From Sulfurospirillum_A sp029027265 (lineage in GTDB: Bacteria; Campylobacterota; Campylobacteria; Campylobacterales; Sulfurospirillaceae), in the NCBI GenBank assembly GCA_029027265.1, contig CP093061.1, forward strand, positions 1,984,001 to 2,048,000: a DNA stretch of 64,000 bases, written 5' to 3'. The notes under the pieces are model-generated. The model made no database searches. It worked only from the letters and a program-made list of their open reading frames with translations, and had not been told where the DNA came from. Every line of letters starts with the position of its first letter. The stretch's first letter is position 1. Positions 24,471 through 33,616 of this stretch are shown here, one piece after another. The position numbers and the translations under genes were made by a program.

Positions 24471-25129
24471 TGAACAAAATAGAGGATTTAGCTATAGAAG
24501 TGATTGAAGAGATGAGTAAAACAGTATATTCTATTGGTACTTTTGTTGCCAAAGTATTTTATAAAGTTTACAATATTGAAGCATTAAAGAATGGACTTGA
24601 TGCTTATATGCTAGAACGTTTTAAACGAAGACTAGAGAATTTTACTTACGAACATAATAAGCTTAGTGATAATGAAAAACAAGCTTTTTATGAAGATTTA
24701 AAAAGTAACAAACAAAACTTAAATTATTTATATGAATTTGTTGAAAAAGCTAGGACTACTACATTTGATTTACATGCAAAAATATTAGCTAGACTTTCTG
24801 TTGATTTAATAAAAAATAAAAAATTGAATTATTATGAAAGCTCCTTGATAGTAAATATTAACTCTTTAACAGATAATGACATTATGTTATTTTATAAACA
24901 ATTAATAAATTTAAAAATGACTCCAAATGAAAATAATCTTAAAGTTTGGTTACTTAACTTTAACGAATTTGAAGAAGAAATTGCTATTAGAAAATTTATT
25001 AATATTGGAATAATTACAGAAGATAGATCATCCTCATTATCTTTTGATATGCAAAAGCACCCCTTTAAATTTTATAAAACTGACTATACAGATAAACTAC
25101 TTGAAATTTTAGATGAAATAATTACTTAA
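24470..25129 (+). CDS. unknown accessory protein between methylase and repressor
   Basis: I do not recognise this 219-residue protein. It is mostly helical, with an amphipathic N-terminus and LSDNEKQAFYEDLKSNKQ and YESSLIVNINSLTDNDIMLF segments, and no membrane or signal segment. ATG 24470 is chosen because GGAG lies just upstream within a perfect hairpin. It ends one base before the repressor start, suggesting co-expression in the lysogen. Lysogen-expressed genes here are often immunity or defence genes; that is inference only. Confidence 0.6.
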   Translation: MNKIEDLAIEVIEEMSKTVYSIGTFVAKVFYKVYNIEALKNGLDAYMLERFKRRLENFTYEHNKLSDNEKQAFYEDLKSNKQNLNYLYEFVEKARTTTFDLHAKILARLSVDLIKNKKLNYYESSLIVNINSLTDNDIMLFYKQLINLKMTPNENNLKVWLLNFNEFEEEIAIRKFINIGIITEDRSSSLSFDMQKHPFKFYKTDYTDKLLEILDEIIT

Positions 25130-25130
25130 A

Positions 25131-25781
25131 ATGCTAAATTATAAAGAAATAATTGAAAAACTAAAAGACATAATATCTCATGAATTAAATAATAAAAAAA
25201 TATTTGATAAAGATATTGCTTTAGCTCTTGAGATAGATTATGATAACTTTAGAAAACAAAAAACTAGAGATAATAGCATCCCATACTATGAAATAATGAG
25301 CTTTTTAGCTAAAAGGAATATATCTATAAATTGGTTCTTTTTCAACCAGTTACCTGAATCTCTCATAGATGCAACATCAAGCTACATAATCCTTAAGTAC
25401 CAAAATACTTTAACTGCATCAACAGGAGGAGGCTCTTTTAATGATGAGTATGAACCAATACCTTTAATTATTGATAAGACTATTTTAGATCATATAAATA
25501 GCAGCTACAAATATACAGAGGTATTAAAGAGTTTTGGTGAAAGCATGGAGCCTGATATAAAGGATGATAGTTTAGTATTTATAGATAAAAGTCAAGTAGA
25601 TATAACAAGAGCTGGAGTGTTTGCTATAAATACAATTAATGGCTTATTTTTAAAGAATATAGAGTTAAAAAATGATAAAATAATTCTAAAATCAACCAAT
25701 ACTTTGTACAAAGACATATATTTACATGTAAATGAGGTTCAAATTATTGGTAGAGTTTGTGGAGTATTTTTAAAGGTTTAA
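25131..25781 (+). CDS. LexA/CI-type phage repressor (S24 peptidase)
   Basis: The 216-residue protein has an N-terminal helix-turn-helix (about residues 25-60: DKDIALALEIDYDNFRKQK) and a C-terminal S24 domain. The catalytic Ser is probably S138 in FGESMEPDIKDDSLVFID and the Lys K175 in GLFLKNIE. A candidate self-cleavage region is ASTGGGS near residue 96-102. It should hold the prophage silent and be inactivated after DNA damage. No strong ribosome binding site is visible, so translation may depend on the upstream gene. Confidence 0.87.
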   Translation: MLNYKEIIEKLKDIISHELNNKKIFDKDIALALEIDYDNFRKQKTRDNSIPYYEIMSFLAKRNISINWFFFNQLPESLIDATSSYIILKYQNTLTASTGGGSFNDEYEPIPLIIDKTILDHINSSYKYTEVLKSFGESMEPDIKDDSLVFIDKSQVDITRAGVFAINTINGLFLKNIELKNDKIILKSTNTLYKDIYLHVNEVQIIGRVCGVFLKV

Positions 25782-25782
25782 A

Positions 25783-26020
25783 ATGGAAGTAACAACGTTA
25801 AATATATTAAATGTAATAGGTGCTTAGATTTCAGCTACAGGAACTATTAGAACTGTGATTACATCTCTTTGGTTGCTAATAGCAATAATAAAGTAAAGTT
25901 AAAATTAGTGCTGATACAAATTCTATTTTTTCTTCTAATGAATCAGGATCTAAAGAAGTGTTCTTAATTCATATTGTAAATATAGAGTGGACGATAGGTA
26001 AAGGAAAGAAAAAGAGATAG
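25783..26020 (+). pseudogene. decayed small membrane protein gene
   Basis: A frame begins at ATG 25783 (MEVTTLNILNVIGA), meets TAG at 25825 and stays open in the same frame through ISATGTIRTV and the hydrophobic ITSLWLLIAIIK. A second frame then continues (KVKISADTNSIFSS, VFLIHIVNIEWTIG) to TAG at 26018-26020. Joined, this looks like one small membrane protein broken by a stop and a frameshift. Intact short ORFs cannot be excluded. Confidence 0.35.
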
Positions 26021-26140
26021 AGATAGAAAGCAAATAATTATTGCTTTTTAAAAGTGAGTATATAACGCTCTTTATATTTGTTTTTTATACACACTAACAT
26101 TTTACAAGCAACTATTTAACATTTCATACACGTTTTGACA
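26021..26140. other. probable right end of the prophage
   Basis: This is noncoding, A+T-rich DNA with two ATACAC units (26087-26092 and 26126-26131) and two TAACATTT units, like the repeated transposase sites at Mu ends. Read on the minus strand it begins TGTCAAAACG directly after the codons matching comEC, and Mu-family ends begin with TG. CA at 26139-26140 is therefore proposed as the element terminus. Confidence 0.55.
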
Positions 26141-26419
26141 AATAACTTTAAGAGTATCACCTCTGTTTACATGTAAAGGTTTTTTATAGGTAGTATAAAA
26201 AGTCATATCACTACTTTTTAACTTTAAAACTCTATAATTTTTACCTTTTTTTTCGTAACTATTTACAACCTTTGCGGTCGCTACATGTAAGGAGTAAGTT
26301 GTAATTTTTTTGTATTTGTAAAACTCATAAGAGAGCGAAGAGAGGAAAAGTACCACAATCACCAAGAGAGTAGAAAAAATCTCTCTCTTGGTGATGAAAA
26401 GTGGTACGCTTTTCATCAA
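26102..26419 (-). pseudogene. comEC: comEC N-terminal fragment truncated by the prophage
   Basis: The frame begins at the dnaB stop and encodes an N-terminal membrane segment (FSTLLVIVVLFLSSLSYEF) and then KVVNSYEKKGKNYRVLKL and FYTTYKKPL, which fits the start of Campylobacterota ComEC/Rec2 DNA-uptake channels. Family members are about 400 residues or more, but this stops at 105. The last 12 residues (from CQNVY) appear to be translated prophage DNA. The remaining gene should lie beyond the left end of the prophage. Confidence 0.65.
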
Positions 26420-27846
26420 ATTTGAGGTAAGCCACTTAGTGTTGATTCTCTAGCTGGTATGTTAGATTCATTGTACACTATTTCAATGGGAATTCCACCA
26501 GCGTCAATGAACTTTGTGCAAGCTTTTTGAAAGATTAAGTTAGCAACACCAACTGGACCATTTCTATTTTTACCAATTATAAGCTCTGCATTCTCTTCTG
26601 GTTTATCAAAAAAGTTACTCTTATACTCTTTTCCTTCTATACGCGCTTTTTGCTCTTTATCTTTCTCTTCACGCATACGATATATATCGTCACGGTAAAC
26701 AAACATAATCAAATCAGCATCTTGCTCAATAGCTCCAGATTCACGAATATCGCTCATCATAGGACGTTTATCATTTCTACTTTCAACACCACGGTTCAGC
26801 TGTGAAAGAGCAATAATAGGCATCTCTAGCTCACGAGCTAAAAGTTTTAAACCACGACTTATATCGCTAACTTCTTGATGTCTATCTTTGTTTCCAGTTC
26901 CTGTCATCAACTGCAAATAATCTATAACACAAAGAGCAATTTCGGGGTGCTGAGTCTTTAGCTTTCTCAGTTTTGAGCGAACATTGTGTATGGTTACATT
27001 TCCATTGTCATCAACAAAAAGCTTTTTACCACTCATTGTATCTGCGGCACTATTAAGTCTACTCCACTCATCATCACTCATATCACCGACTTTCATCTTC
27101 TGAAGTGGTATAGAAGTCTTAGCACTAAGCATACGAAGCATCAGCTGTTCAGCTGGCATCTCCAACGAAAAGATAGCTACACCTTTGTTATCGTCAAGCA
27201 CTTGTTGAGCTAGGTTTAAGGTTAGCGCCGTTTTTCCCATCGCTGGCCTTGCAGCCACAATAATCAAATCTCCATCTCCAAAACCTGTTGTGAGTCTATT
27301 TAGTTCGGCAAAACCTGTGTTAAGTCCTACAACTCCAGCATTTCCTCTTTTTTTCATCTCTAAAATATGCTCTAAAGTTGCATGTGTCATTTCAGGTGAA
27401 TCACGAAACTCTTTATTACTATTATCTGCTGTTATTTGGTAAAGTTTTTGCTGAACTAAATCAATCACTTCACTTGAAGGCAAGTCTTTCTCAACAGCCA
27501 CTTCTTTTATCTCAGCTGTAAGTTTAACTAACTCTCTTTTTATAGATTTCTCACGTAACTCTTCAACATATGCTTTTATAGATGGTAGTGGGTTTGTAGA
27601 AAGTATCTCAAGCATTGCATCTTCATCAAAACGCTCCTCTTGTTTAAGCTTTTTCTTTACAAACTCTTCATCAATAGGTAAATCTGTTCTTTCGCACTCT
27701 TCCATCGCTTCAAAGATGTACTTATGTGCTGGCAGGTAAAAATCTCTAGCTTTTATGCTCGCAGCAACCTCTTCAAACGAAGCAGGAGTAAAAAGGATTG
27801 AGCTTAAAACAGAACGCTCTATATTAATATTATGCAAATTATCCAT
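26416..27846 (-). CDS. dnaB: replicative DNA helicase DnaB
   Basis: The 476-residue protein has the N-terminal DnaB domain (ERSVLSSILFTPASFEEV) and the RecA-like core with Walker A AARPAMGKTALTLNLAQQ, Walker B CVIDYLQLM and SQLNRGVESRNDKRPMMSD. It unwinds DNA ahead of the replisome as a hexamer. It overlaps ispG upstream and the comEC fragment downstream, so the three belong to one transcript. No intein is present. Confidence 0.97.
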   Translation of the reverse strand: MDNLHNINIERSVLSSILFTPASFEEVAASIKARDFYLPAHKYIFEAMEECERTDLPIDEEFVKKKLKQEERFDEDAMLEILSTNPLPSIKAYVEELREKSIKRELVKLTAEIKEVAVEKDLPSSEVIDLVQQKLYQITADNSNKEFRDSPEMTHATLEHILEMKKRGNAGVVGLNTGFAELNRLTTGFGDGDLIIVAARPAMGKTALTLNLAQQVLDDNKGVAIFSLEMPAEQLMLRMLSAKTSIPLQKMKVGDMSDDEWSRLNSAADTMSGKKLFVDDNGNVTIHNVRSKLRKLKTQHPEIALCVIDYLQLMTGTGNKDRHQEVSDISRGLKLLARELEMPIIALSQLNRGVESRNDKRPMMSDIRESGAIEQDADLIMFVYRDDIYRMREEKDKEQKARIEGKEYKSNFFDKPEENAELIIGKNRNGPVGVANLIFQKACTKFIDAGGIPIEIVYNESNIPARESTLSGLPQI

Positions 27847-28897
27847 TTGCTGCTGCTTTCTCTATTTCTAACATAAATCTATCCACTAACTCATCCTCTT
27901 TTAATTTTGCTACAACTTCACCCTTAACCATTACAAGCCCTTGCGCTTTTCCAAACGCAATAGCAACATCTGCATGTTTTGCTTCGCCTATTGCATTTAC
28001 GACACACCCCATAACAGAAATATTTAGTGGTGTTTTTATATCTTTCACCCTCTTTTCTACTTCTGCTACAGCTTTTACCAAATCAGCTTCGATACGACCA
28101 CAAGTTGGACAAGAAATAATGTTTACTCCACTTTTAACGACACCACTATCTTTAAGAATAGCACGACCTACATTTATTTCTTCCTCAAGCTCACCGGTAA
28201 TAGAGACTCGCATAGTGTCACCAATACCTTCAAGTAAAAGTGTACCCAAGGCAATAGAAGATTTTACAGTAGAGTGAAACAGTGTTCCAGCCTCTGTAAC
28301 ACCTAAGTGAAAAGGATGGTCTGTCAAAACTCTTAGCATTCTGTACGCTTCAACTGTTCTTTGTACATCACTGGCTTTTAAAGAGACTTTTATGTCACTA
28401 AAACCTAAATCTTCAAGGTACTTGATATTATAAAGTGCTGATTCAACCATGCCTTTTGCAGTTGGTCCATACTTTATGTCAAACTCTTTTTCTAAACTTC
28501 CAGAGTTCACGCCAATACGAATTGGTATATTTCTATTTTGACAAGCCCTTACTACCTCTTTTACTCTTGTCTTATTACCAATGTTACCAGGATTTATGCG
28601 AATACAATCAACAACTTCAGCAGCTATCAAAGCTAACCTGTAGTTAAAATGAATATCTGCTACAAGAGGAAGTTTTATCTGTTCTTTGATGGCTTTAAGG
28701 GCATTTGCATCTTCATAATCAGGCACTGCAACACGAACTATATCACAACCTGCAAAATGAAGTTTTTTGATTTGCTCTACAGTAGCTTCTACGTCATGAG
28801 TTTTTGAGTAAGTCATCGACTGCACACTTATGGGAGCATCACCACCTACTGCTACGTCACCTATATATATTTTGTTTGTTGGGTATCTTTTTATCAT
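27839..28897 (-). CDS. ispG: 4-hydroxy-3-methylbut-2-enyl diphosphate synthase IspG
   Basis: The 352-residue protein matches IspG (GcpE), which converts MEcPP to HMBPP in the MEP isoprenoid pathway. The N-terminal barrel includes GDAPISVQSMTYSKTHD and IRINPGNIG. Iron-sulfur ligands are Cys in IISCPTCGR and the third in VMGCVVNAIGEA. The length is normal for the short bacterial form. The stop overlaps dnaB by eight bases. Confidence 0.96.
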   Translation of the reverse strand: MIKRYPTNKIYIGDVAVGGDAPISVQSMTYSKTHDVEATVEQIKKLHFAGCDIVRVAVPDYEDANALKAIKEQIKLPLVADIHFNYRLALIAAEVVDCIRINPGNIGNKTRVKEVVRACQNRNIPIRIGVNSGSLEKEFDIKYGPTAKGMVESALYNIKYLEDLGFSDIKVSLKASDVQRTVEAYRMLRVLTDHPFHLGVTEAGTLFHSTVKSSIALGTLLLEGIGDTMRVSITGELEEEINVGRAILKDSGVVKSGVNIISCPTCGRIEADLVKAVAEVEKRVKDIKTPLNISVMGCVVNAIGEAKHADVAIAFGKAQGLVMVKGEVVAKLKEDELVDRFMLEIEKAAANG

Positions 28898-28919
28898 AAG
28901 TTATTATACAAAAAAACTA

Positions 28920-30752
28920 TTAAGAGAAAGATAATGGGTCTATGTCTATCTCTACATGTAAGTGTCTACAAGAGTGTCCAAACTTTAGTAACTCTTTTGT
29001 ATTGGTGCTTCTTAGAAGCATATTGTAACGGTATTTGTTGGCTATTTTTTCTATATTTGCTTTGCCGTAGCCTACTACTTCGACTTCTGGAAAGTAATTT
29101 GCTATATTCACGACTTCATTCATAATTTGACTTGCTTTTTCATCTTTTACATGACTTACTAAAATTTTCAATAGTTTTTTATATGGTGGATAAATATCTT
29201 CTCTAAAGTACATTTCATCATTTAAAAAAGCTTCATAATCTCCAAAAAATTCTTCAAAAAATTCTCTATTTTGTGTCTGTATGTAAACTTCACCTAAACC
29301 TTTTCTACCACTTCGTCCTGCAACTTGAAGCAAAAGACTCATTGCTCTCTCTCTTGCTCTAAAATCTGGAAGATTTAAAATAGTATCAATGCCAATAATA
29401 ACACTCAAACCAACACCATGATAATCATGCCCTTTTGCAAGCATTTGAGTTCCTACTAGAACATCTGTCTTTTTTTCATTAAAATCTTTTAGTTTTGTAT
29501 TGAGCTTTTTTTGAGTTGTTATTTCATCACGGTCAAACTTCTCTATCACTTTTGCAGGAAACAGCTCTTGAAGTCTTTTTGTTACCTCTGCTGTTCCTAT
29601 TCGGTTTGAACGCATATGCGTAGAGTGACAACTAGGACACTCTTTTGGGATAGCTTGAGCAAAGTTACAGTAGTGACACTTCAAAGCATTTGAATTTACA
29701 TGTAGACTCATTCCAACTGAGCAAAATGGACATAAAACCTTCTCACCACAATCTTGACATGCAATGAACTTAAAGTTAGCACGTGTTGGAAGAAAAACAA
29801 TTACTTGAGAGTTTTTCACTAAATGCTCTGCTATTTTTTCTATCATTGGGTTTGAAAGTTCGTTATTTGCATATTCAAAATAAATGGTTTTTGTAGAAGA
29901 GAAATAAGTACCTTTCAAACGAAATTTTGGAAGGTTTTTAAAACTACCTAAAGATGGAGTTGCACTTCCTAAAACCACTTTTACATTTTTTCTTTTTCCA
30001 AACAAAAGTGCCAAATCACGGGCATTGTAACGAGGTCTTTGGTTTGATTTGTAACTATCATCATGCTCTTCATCTACTACTATCAAACCTAAATTTGATA
30101 CTGGTAGAAAAAGTGCTGAACGCGTTCCTGCTATGACTGAAAGCTTCCCTACATGTAAAGCTTTTAAAATCTCTTCTTTTTTCTTTTTAGTCACTTTTGA
30201 GTGCCAAAGCCCTACCCTATCTCCAAAAGCATTTTTAAGTCGTTTTTTTGTTTGTGGAGTTAAACCAATCTCAGGCATAAGAAAAATAGCTTTTTTACCA
30301 CTGTTTATTGTCTCTTCAATAGCTTTTATGTAAACTTCCGTTTTTCCACTTCCTGTGTCACCAAACAGAAGTGAGCGGTCATGTTTTTGTATAAATTCAT
30401 AGGCTTTTTGTTGTTCAGTTGAAAGAGTTATATTTGTACTTAAAGAAACATCTACATGTAAAGAGTTTTTTTGCATTGGAACAAAAAGATTCAGAGCATC
30501 ACCAAGTGAACAGACATAGTACTCACTAATAAACTTTGAAATACTCAAAGTATCTTCACAGAAGAACTCATCTTTTACACAGAGTATTTCGTTACATGTA
30601 AAATCTGGTTTTTCTGTTTTTGAGAGAACAACACCAACACGAGATTTTGTGTTTAAAGTAACTTCTACTATGTTACCTTGCTTTAACTCCTCTTCGCAAG
30701 TGTAAGTTAAAGCAGATAAGGGGGAGTTTAAGAGTGAAACTAAATAATACAT
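28920..30752 (-). CDS. priA: primosomal helicase PriA
   Basis: The 610-residue protein restarts stalled replication forks. It has a short N-terminal DNA-binding domain, Walker A in LLFGDTGSGKTEVYIKA, the DEEH box in IVVDEEHDDSYK, and paired zinc motifs (CQDCGEKVLCPFC, then KCHYCNF and CPSC). It is shorter than the E. coli protein, as usual in Campylobacterota. The gene holds five copies of TACATGTA, the densest cluster in the window. A 780-bp gap lies upstream of its start. Confidence 0.96.
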   Translation of the reverse strand: MYYLVSLLNSPLSALTYTCEEELKQGNIVEVTLNTKSRVGVVLSKTEKPDFTCNEILCVKDEFFCEDTLSISKFISEYYVCSLGDALNLFVPMQKNSLHVDVSLSTNITLSTEQQKAYEFIQKHDRSLLFGDTGSGKTEVYIKAIEETINSGKKAIFLMPEIGLTPQTKKRLKNAFGDRVGLWHSKVTKKKKEEILKALHVGKLSVIAGTRSALFLPVSNLGLIVVDEEHDDSYKSNQRPRYNARDLALLFGKRKNVKVVLGSATPSLGSFKNLPKFRLKGTYFSSTKTIYFEYANNELSNPMIEKIAEHLVKNSQVIVFLPTRANFKFIACQDCGEKVLCPFCSVGMSLHVNSNALKCHYCNFAQAIPKECPSCHSTHMRSNRIGTAEVTKRLQELFPAKVIEKFDRDEITTQKKLNTKLKDFNEKKTDVLVGTQMLAKGHDYHGVGLSVIIGIDTILNLPDFRARERAMSLLLQVAGRSGRKGLGEVYIQTQNREFFEEFFGDYEAFLNDEMYFREDIYPPYKKLLKILVSHVKDEKASQIMNEVVNIANYFPEVEVVGYGKANIEKIANKYRYNMLLRSTNTKELLKFGHSCRHLHVEIDIDPLSFS

Positions 30753-31532
30753 AAATACCTTTTTAAAAATACAGGGAATAGGCTATTTTTTATCATTTCT
30801 AATCTTTTTGCATTTTGCAAAAGTATAATAAAACTCACCATTTACCAAACCTCTTGAAATTCTAGGCAACAAAAACCTATATTCTAATCAGTCTAAACAT
30901 ATATTTTTATTACTCTGAGAATAATATTCAACTAAATACTTATGACAGAGTTCATATCTTCTCCATCATAAAAAAATTGACATTTTGCACCAAATAAAAA
31001 ATATGTAATTGTTTTACAACAGAATGTTTGACTTTTTTAATCTTTACTATCCTTTTTTCAAAAACAATATCAAGCTCTTTTGCACAAAGCAAATTTGCAC
31101 TTCTGTTTTGGTTAAGAATTTATTATTCGTCACTTAACTTATGTCCCCCAATAGTAACACATCAAAAGTGTTTCAAATTCTGGATATGTCACTTAATTGC
31201 CTTTTAAAGCAGATGTATTATAAATAAAATCAACTTTATCTTTTTGAGCCATGGAAAAAAAATGCTCATGGCTTGGAGTAAATATATGTAGTTTGTCAGT
31301 GTTAATAAGATTTATTTTTTTACTATCAACAATATGCACAAAATCCCTCTAACTTTGATTTAGATAATATTATTATCTCTTAAGAACTTAAAGTTGCCTG
31401 TCTTCTTCAACTCATTTGCATTATAAGATGTTACACCATCTATGTTTTAAAACAACCATAACAAAGAGAAGTTCTATAATACTAAAGGCAGGAGTAAATC
31501 CTACCTGTATATTTAATCTTTTTTTCAAATGC
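30753..31532. other. 780-bp gap without a confident gene
   Basis: No intact gene is seen. Two short minus-strand frames remain: about 54 codons ending near 30965 (with LLCAKELDIVFEKR and LHIFYLVQNVNFFMMEKI) and about 50 codons ending near 31193 (with INLINTDKLHIFTPSHEHFF). Neither has a good start and neither is recognised. They look like decayed gene pieces. The region near 30700-30800 should hold the priA promoter, but no clear -10 stands out. Confidence 0.4.
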
Positions 31533-31970
31533 TCACCACTTGACTCTTCGTCCACCTATGTTATATGTTTTATTCATATCATTAGAAAATAATGCTACTT
31601 GAAGACTCTTACATATTCCCATTGCATTTGATGTAAAAGATATTGTAAAATTACCATCTTTTGCAGCATTAGTATTTGCAGATTGAAAATGTACACAATC
31701 TGTTCCACTTGGTGTCTCATAATTCCAACCTGTTGTTATATTTGTATCAGCATCCATAACGACATTTGTCATTTGACTAGTCTTACCAAAAGAATCTTGA
31801 GCAGTATAGTACGTTGCAAAATCATTTAGTGCTGTAGCAATGTCTGTTAGTGCTTTTGCAACATTTGCATCATCTCTAGTAGCAGCTAATTTTGGAATAG
31901 CAACCGCTGCTAAAATACCTAAAATAACGATTACGAAAATTAATTCGACCATAGTAAAACCTGTTTTCAT
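31533..31970 (-). CDS. type II/IV pseudopilin
   Basis: The 145-residue protein has a class III signal, MKTG followed by FTMVELIFVIVILGILAAVA, with cleavage expected between Gly4 and Phe5 and Glu5 of the mature form in place. The globular part has two Cys and ends GGRRVKW. The first 40 residues are almost identical to the pilin at 33125-33592, indicating duplication. It should be part of a secretion or pilus fibre. AAGGAG precedes the ATG. Confidence 0.85.
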   Translation of the reverse strand: MKTGFTMVELIFVIVILGILAAVAIPKLAATRDDANVAKALTDIATALNDFATYYTAQDSFGKTSQMTNVVMDADTNITTGWNYETPSGTDCVHFQSANTNAAKDGNFTISFTSNAMGICKSLQVALFSNDMNKTYNIGGRRVKW

Positions 31971-32194
31971 GGATTACTCCTTGTTTTAAATTAAGCAAAC
32001 GAAATACTAAAAAAAAGCCAACAAATGCATCATAGTAAAAAATAATAAATTACCAAATCAGACTTTTTGCATAACTCAAAGGATTTAGAAATAGTGAGAT
32101 TATGCAAAAAAAAATTTAGTAATAACTATTGCAATGAAAAGTTTTATGCAAGATTGTTACTTTTAAATCCTCCCTACGGCAACTCATAAATAAG

Positions 32195-32445
32195 CCTGAG
32201 CTTTGTTAGCTTATCTCATTCATACTGTAGCATTTGATAACAGTAAAGAATTTAGTTTTCACAGAAACTTTTTGCTTCGTAAAACTGCATTTATTAGTTT
32301 TCATAAAGATGTTTCAAATGCATTAGATTGTGGGTTTTATTTATATCACTCATGGTTTACTTAGACAGTATTTTCTAAATTTGACAAAGATAATGGAAAA
32401 CAAATTGTACAAGCTTAAGAGCTATTAAATCACCGTCTTAAGTAG
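32195..32445 (+). pseudogene. decayed IS30 transposase fragment
   Basis: The sequence aligns with the intact IS30 gene near 62640-62910. Matching pieces include CATACTGTA-CAT-TGATAA, AAAGAATTTAGTTT, then CATAAAGATGTTTCA and GGTTTACTTAGACAGTATTT, and AAATCACCGTC at the end. Insertions, deletions and stop codons break it. No inverted repeats were found around it. It lies between two paralogous pilin genes and probably marks an old insertion. Confidence 0.8.
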
Positions 32446-32610
32446 CACAAGTACCTGTTGTAAAAAACTAATAATTATAGCCCACTCTTTATAAAAAATG
32501 ACTCTGATTATAATATAAAATTCCATAAAAAACAGTTCGGTAGAAATGAAGAAATATCATTGTCAGCTTAAGCTATTTTTATTTAGGTTATTTTTTATAA
32601 TTATAAAAAA

Positions 32611-33120
32611 TTAATTTGTTAGTAAACGACAATTTGGACTTTGTGTGCAACCAAAAATACCAGTAGTAATGTTGTAATCAAACTCAACAGTTACGTCTTG
32701 TTTTATTTCAAAAGTATAAGTATTTAGCTTAGTTTTCATCCAACCACCAGTTGAATCATTTTTGGAAAATATAGGAAATTCTAAAATATTTGATTCGTTG
32801 CCATCTTCAAAATTAAATAATCTACTCTTAGTAGATTCAAAACCACTGATTATCTTATCAAGTCTTATTAGCCTAAAATTAGCATTATATATGCCACGAT
32901 TTCTACCTTCCAAAAGAGCCTTTGCTTTTTGCATAGCAATTCCACTTCGTATGGCACTTATTTGTGATTTACCTTTTACAATTATGGCATCATCACGAGT
33001 AGCCACTAACCTAGGAATAGCAACTGAAGCCAATATACCTAAAATAACAATAACAAAAACAAGCTCTAACATAGTAAAGGCAGGTTTAAAACCCACCTTT
33101 ATATATGGTTTATTTTTCAA
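32611..33120 (-). CDS. type II/IV pseudopilin with unusual signal
   Basis: A pilin-type N-terminus FTMLELVFVIVILGILASVA is followed by the ATRDDA segment shared with the neighbours and a distinct globular part with two Cys near the end. The residue before the cleavage site is Ala (KPA, then FTM), where the neighbours have Gly. TTG 33120 is chosen as start because it lies just after the upstream pilin stop; GTG 33096 or ATG 33168 are alternatives, and none has a good ribosome binding site. Confidence 0.75.
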   Translation of the reverse strand: MKNKPYIKVGFKPAFTMLELVFVIVILGILASVAIPRLVATRDDAIIVKGKSQISAIRSGIAMQKAKALLEGRNRGIYNANFRLIRLDKIISGFESTKSRLFNFEDGNESNILEFPIFSKNDSTGGWMKTKLNTYTFEIKQDVTVEFDYNITTGIFGCTQSPNCRLLTN

Positions 33121-33124
33121 ATAA

Positions 33125-33592
33125 TTACCACTTAACGCTCGAACCACCGAAGCTATGAACCTTAACAAGTCTTTTTATTGCTCCATTAATACCTTTACAA
33201 GTTGAAGTAGTATTACTTTCAGTTGAAATAGTCAAGTTACCATCTGCAGCACTAACAAAAAAGCCTATACAACCTACAGCACTAGAAGTATCTGAAGTAT
33301 CTGTAAAATACACTTTATTTGATTTACCAGTCATATTTTTATCTTTATTGTAATTAAACTTTTTACTACTATCAGAAAGCTGAACACTTGTCATTTCACT
33401 TAAAGCTGCAAAAGAACCTCGCGCAGTATAAAATGCTCCTATATCATTAATAGCTGTTGCTATGTTAGTTGCTGCTTTTGCAACATTAGCATCATCTCTA
33501 GTAGCTGCTAATTTTGGAATAGCAACTGCTGCTAAAATACCTAAAATAACGATTACGAAAATTAATTCGATCATAGTAAAACCTTTTTTCAT
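33125..33592 (-). CDS. type II/IV pseudopilin
   Basis: The 155-residue protein has a standard leader MKKG and then FTMIELIFVIVILGILAAVA, giving cleavage after Gly4. The globular part carries two Cys and ends GGSSVKW, like GGRRVKW in the paralog at 31533. AAGGAG precedes the ATG. It is the first gene of the pilin group and has a clear promoter-like TATAAT upstream. Confidence 0.85.
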   Translation of the reverse strand: MKKGFTMIELIFVIVILGILAAVAIPKLAATRDDANVAKAATNIATAINDIGAFYTARGSFAALSEMTSVQLSDSSKKFNYNKDKNMTGKSNKVYFTDTSDTSSAVGCIGFFVSAADGNLTISTESNTTSTCKGINGAIKRLVKVHSFGGSSVKW

Positions 33593-33616
33593 GGTTTACT
33601 CCTTTTTTAATTTTAT

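Larger units (their letters stand above)
1..26140. mobile_element. Mu-like prophage (left end outside window)
   Basis: This stretch carries Mu-type early and head genes (GemA, Mor, gp28, gp29, F, G, I, gp36, gp37), a P2-type tail module and a phage repressor. The right end is placed at about 26140, where a comEC-like reading frame stops matching its family and a TGT...-type terminus begins on the minus strand, as expected for Mu-family ends. The left end, the transposase A/B genes and the other half of comEC are not in the window. The head module is inverted relative to the early and tail modules. The exact end is inferred because the flanking duplication cannot be checked here. Confidence 0.88.
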
